DNA from: Scleromitrula shiraiana
Lineage: Eukaryota; Ascomycota; Leotiomycetes; Helotiales; Sclerotiniaceae
Assembly: GCA_028455995.1 (NCBI GenBank)
Contig: JABELC010000005.1
Span: forward strand, 3,224,001-3,288,000
Direction of reading: 5' to 3'
Length of the DNA stretch: 64,000 bases
Positions 60,151 to 64,000 of the stretch are shown here, piece after piece. A program made the translations under genes and the position numbers. The notes beneath the pieces are model-generated. The model saw nothing but the letters and a program-made list of their open reading frames with translations, ran no database searches and was not told the DNA's origin. Position 1 is the first letter of the stretch. Every line of letters begins with the position of its first letter.

Positions 60151-60670
60151 TATATTCGGTTCAATATCGAGGTTGGCTTGGACATTGTGAAGTGATTGAT
60201 CCCGATGTATGATGATTCCGTTCCGTCATTTGTTATTCCATTTCCATCTTTATCTTTATTCTATCCCATATATTCGGTTCAATGTCCTGATTCGTAGCGA
60301 CATTGTGAAAGTTGATCCCGATGTATGGTGATTCCATTATACCATCTAATGTTCCTATCCCATCCTATACTATCCCATATATTCGGTTCAATGTTCTGAT
60401 TCGTAACGACATTGTGAAAGTTGATCCCGATGTATAGTGATTCCATTATACCATCTGATGTTCCTATCCCATCCTATCCTATCCCATATATTCGGTTCAA
60501 TGTCCTGATTCGTAGCGACATTGTGAAAGTTGATCCCGATGTATGGTGATTTCCTTATACCATCTAATATTCCTATCCCATCCTATCCTATCCCATATAT
60601 TCGGTTCAATGTCCTGATTCGTAGCGACATTGTGGAAGTTGATCCCGATGTATGGTGATATCCGTTACTC
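60151..60670 (+). repeat. 109-bp satellite, five units
   Basis: TATATTCGGTTCAAT starts at 60151, 60269, 60378, 60487 and 60596, giving spacings 118, 109, 109 and 109. The last three intervals are nearly identical in sequence (CCTGATTCGTAGCGACATTG, TTGATCCCGATGTATGGTGA and CCATCTAAT...CCTATCCCATCC). The first unit is diverged and 9 bp longer. No coding potential is seen. Confidence 0.9.
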
Positions 60671-61061
60671 CAACGCCCCTTACCCGCCGTAGATTGTACC
60701 CAAACTCCTTTACTCTATTGTCGCTTAACTATTCATGTTAAAGTAAATGATTGTGGTGCGTGCATGTGCGCCGCCGCGCATGTTGTACAAGTGATGTAAA
60801 GTTGCGAACAAACATATTATCCTGATCTTATTATATATCAAAAATGAGAGGTGTAAATGATAAGTGTAGATGCGTCCAAATCTCGAATATGTCAATGAAC
60901 ATCAGGCCACCTAGCCGAAATTAGCAAGAGAACTTTCCAAAAAGTCATCTAACTTACTGCTCTACCCAAAACGCTCACTCTGTCTCCTCCTCAGGTCGAA
61001 CTGGTGAGTAACCTTCATGAGCTGGTTGTTGGATTGTGGCTGCCATGTCAATGACAGGTTC
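60671..61061. other. intergenic
   Basis: No gene is seen. The right end may hold the last exon of the minus-strand gene that follows. Confidence 0.4.
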
Positions 61062-61517
61062 TTACTTGCCACCGGAATCGACGACGGGTGTAAGAACGCC
61101 TTGGCTTTCGGTGGAGGCGTCGGAGAGTTCGCGAGCCAACTTTTCGCTCTGCATCCGATCCTTGGTGATGGCAATGATCATCTGGTCTTTTTCAGAAAGC
61201 CTCAATATCAATCGAGGTCGTTTGGCTTGTTTATTCACTTTGGAAGAATTTCTCAAAATGATTCGGGGGCGTGGTGGTGTCTTTTGGTTCTTGGAAAGCC
61301 TTAGTATGATCTTTTGTTTTCCGTTTTCTGGCTTCGATTCTGGCGAGCTATAGATCGTGCCGTGATTTTCCTTGTGGATGTCATAGGCGGATGCATTGGA
61401 GATACCTGCGACACTGCTTCTATGGCTTTGAGTATTTCCAACCTCATTCTTGAAGTTGATATCAAGTATATCCAAACCCTGTTGGAACAAAGCGGCACTG
61501 GTCATTGTTGATGCCAT
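61062..61517 (-). CDS. small unrecognised protein with ILRLS-type repeats
   Basis: An open frame of 151 codons starts at MASTMTSAALFQQGLDILD. The middle has three related basic segments, KIILRLSK, RIILRNSSK and RLILRLSEKD, spaced 17-20 residues apart, followed by an acidic-basic helical end. No known domain is seen. A GTAAGA lies right at the stop codon and a CAG follows about 30 bp later. A final short intron with a C-terminal exon (to about 60962-61010) is therefore possible, and the true end is uncertain. I judge it real on length, composition and the internal repeats. Confidence 0.45.
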   Translation of the reverse strand: MASTMTSAALFQQGLDILDINFKNEVGNTQSHRSSVAGISNASAYDIHKENHGTIYSSPESKPENGKQKIILRLSKNQKTPPRPRIILRNSSKVNKQAKRPRLILRLSEKDQMIIAITKDRMQSEKLARELSDASTESQGVLTPVVDSGGK

Positions 61518-64000
61518 TGTTGCTGTCGAGAACTTCTGCGCTTGAGTTGAGAAGTGGTGGCGGATAGGCTTTTGTGCGAGCGCTTCGTTTCGTTCAATTG
61601 TTGAAGGGATCGGTATACACTTATCTGGTTTCGAACTGATGATTGAATTGAAAGGATAATTGTCAGAGTCAATATTTATTGTGAATACTGGATTGGATAA
61701 TTGATATTTGTTTGAGAGGAGGTATTAAGTGAAAGAAATCAATGAAAGCACGATGAAATTAAGTATTCTGATGAAATTGGGAGGAATTTTTGGAAGTTGG
61801 TGATAATAGATTTCTATGATATAATGAGTTGTGTGCGGCAAGCTAAAATTCAGGTTTCCTTCCGTGGCGATTAACTAAATAGTTTAAACTGTGGTTAAGG
61901 GCTTGGATGAGTCGCAACAGCCAAGTACAGTGTTCTGTATAGCAAGACAAGCAATGCACAATTGAAATGAGAGTGTTGGGAAGGCTGAATAGATATTGAA
62001 GATCTCCAAGCGGATTGTGATTGTCAATGGGCTGCTATATAGGTTGATTAATATACTCATGTAAACTTGAACCCAAAGTATTCAATTCAATTCAATTGAA
62101 CGCTGATTTCAAGATAAGATAACTACAATGATCATCCTTCCCAAGTTCATGATCACATCGTAAATACACCTGCCTCGCGAGCAACCCATATCCGATAACC
62201 ACAATCAGATTCATATCATGACTAGCAGATCAAATTTGGCAACAGCATCCAACAATAGTAATATCACCCACATGATAAGGTAGGGCTCAAGATAGCAATC
62301 TGATCTAGTCACAGTACCTTTGCAAATCTTCCATGTATTCTTACTCACATCCATGACGAAGAGTATAGTATAATAGATGGTCAAGATTCAATTAACAAAC
62401 TGAAGGAGATTATCATTTTGGTAGCTCTATAGTCAATTACACATAAAGTAATCATCTCACGCAAGTAACTTTAACATACATATGTACAGCATTTTAATGG
62501 AAACATGTATTTTGCGTATTGATTTCAAGTGCGACGACGACGTCATAAGCTTCGTGAGCCTCATAAGTCTAGAACCGCAGCATCATGAGCAACATCCCAC
62601 GTGATTCATTTCAATATCGTACTCATTAATGATTAAGACGACATATAGAAGATAATTTGACATGAGCATAAATGAATAAGCAAACGACAAAATATGTGTA
62701 TGTGTAAACAACATCGAAACATTCGTAGTATATTCACGTGCATTCGGTAAGAATGAAGAGTATGATATGATATTCATGACAAAAGGATATCATACCAGGC
62801 AATAGTAAATCGCTCAGTCTTCCCAATGTCCTACTCGAGCCCAGGTAGAAGTTTATCTATCTTCATATGCCAAAGGTGTAACGTTAACAAATAGCACTAC
62901 TATTTTTGTCCGATGTTATTCCGATAGAGCATGAGAATCTACCCGATGATACCTTTCTTCCTTTCAACACGATACAATCAAAACACTCGACTCACTCGAC
63001 AACGAGTCTTCCATCCCATTCTCCTTTCAAAACAACGAACACTACATTCAGAAATCACATGCTCTCAAACTCATGCGAGCAATCGGCTGCAATGCATCTT
63101 TGATGAATCAACAACCCCGCAACACGCAACCGCCAACGAAGAAGAAAACGGAACGGGCGATATGCAAAGAACCATGAAAATGCTTCGATAATCTGACATC
63201 TAAGAAGAAAACAAACAAGTTTTTTGATGTGCTGGTTACATGGCAGAAAGTTGCTTATCCCTGGTGTCTTCCCAATCATTTATCGGATGTGAAAACCGAA
63301 TTTGTATGGTATCGCCGACACTTGTCAGCTCATCCTTGATCAGTATTCTCCCAGTCCATACTGCTCTAGCTGCAGCGATGTGTGAAGAATGCGTGATGAA
63401 GCTTTTGTTCGTTTGCAAATCCTTACATGGAAGGGATTGGACACGAGTTAATCCAGTTAATATCGTGTACCTGGCACTCACAACCTTCGACAATATTCCA
63501 TAGCCCTGCGATACATCTTGTATGGAACACCCGTCAACCATCCATTACCTCAATGCGGCACGTAGTCACAATTTGATCACAGATCACAATTTGCACATAC
63601 ATTGGACAAGGTTCTTTAGGAAGCGACCCGGAAAGGCAATGTAAGCCATAAAACCATGCTATTCTGGACCTCGAAGTCGTGTTCTCCATCATATTTGACC
63701 GAGTAAAGGGGCTGGCTAGATGTCAATCATTTTCTTCCTTTTTTCAAGGTTCCTTATCGATAGCACAAGCACGGCACGGAAGTATTCTTGGCTGCATCAC
63801 CCCACCCACATCAGAAAATAAAAAAATCCCGCAACATACATGATACATCCCCATCCTGCAAGAACACTTCACCTTTCACGAGGCACCCACCACCTATCTA
63901 GGTGCATATCCTATCGTACCAATGATCCATGACACATATTGGAAGTCCAATCTATGGAAAGAAGTGGTAATACCACTGCACGCTTTGACAAGCATACTAA
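61518..64000. other. intergenic, no gene supported
   Basis: About 2.5 kb with scattered open frames of at most 101 codons (for example 62931-63191 + and 63236-63541 -), none with a domain, signal peptide or plausible splice extension that I could see. A gene running off the right edge cannot be excluded. Confidence 0.4.

Noticed and set aside
63236..63541. 101-codon minus-strand frame near the right edge
   Set aside because: No recognisable motif, and opposed by an equally open plus-strand frame. Not called.

Overview
The window looks like a chromosomal segment of a filamentous ascomycete. Genes have short GT-AG introns (41 to about 175 bp) and fungal families dominate: fungal-type annexin, PRP4 kinase, VPS35, Dap1-like heme protein, PAQR/Izh, M28 transferrin-receptor-like peptidase and 2EXR proteins. 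A long AT-rich block carries mutations typical of repeat-induced point mutation (RIP). Gene style and repeats suggest Leotiomycetes (Helotiales, perhaps Sclerotiniaceae). That placement is inference from familiarity, not a search result.

Region by region. 1-4.9 kb is a decayed gene edge: an intact two-exon GNAT acetyltransferase, a 33-bp minisatellite, a frameshifted remnant of an AsaB/GA4-desaturase-like enzyme, and a broken DHA1-type MFS transporter. 4.9-19.5 kb is AT-rich transposon territory. It holds a 987-bp foldback element with TA target duplications (4937-5923). Next is a Copia-type LTR element (about 6136-17149) with 160-bp LTRs. A 3366-bp Ty3/gypsy chromovirus-type element (7709-11074) is nested inside it in the opposite orientation, with 446-bp LTRs and an ATAAA target duplication. 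The mutated strand flips near 10.5 kb: C is depleted on the left and G on the right. A short inverted-repeat element lies at 19.15 kb and has a diverged inverted partner at 47.9 kb.

20-57 kb is ordinary gene space. In order it holds: a coiled-coil protein; a Dap1/PGRMC-like protein; an M28 carboxypeptidase-like membrane protein; VPS35; a secreted Ser/Thr-rich repeat protein; two adjacent 2EXR-type proteins; a protein with two identical-spacing C2HC fingers; an annexin; a nucleotidyltransferase-fold protein; a tiny TMA7-like protein divergent from PRP4 kinase; and a PAQR receptor divergent from a PCI/CSN8-like protein. Several of these serve endomembranes and lipid or sterol biology (VPS35, the M28 protein, Dap1, PAQR, annexin), but they are not an obvious cluster.

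57-64 kb is gene-poor. It carries a degenerate tandem array phased at about 95 bp with a strict TTGTTGCA core (about 58.0-59.1 kb), a 109-bp satellite (about 60.15-60.67 kb), one small unrecognised gene (61.06-61.5 kb), and otherwise no supportable gene. The observations most worth checking are the exon-exact zinc-finger duplication at 41.6-41.9 kb, the mutation-strand switch inside the nested transposons, and the 95-bp phased array.
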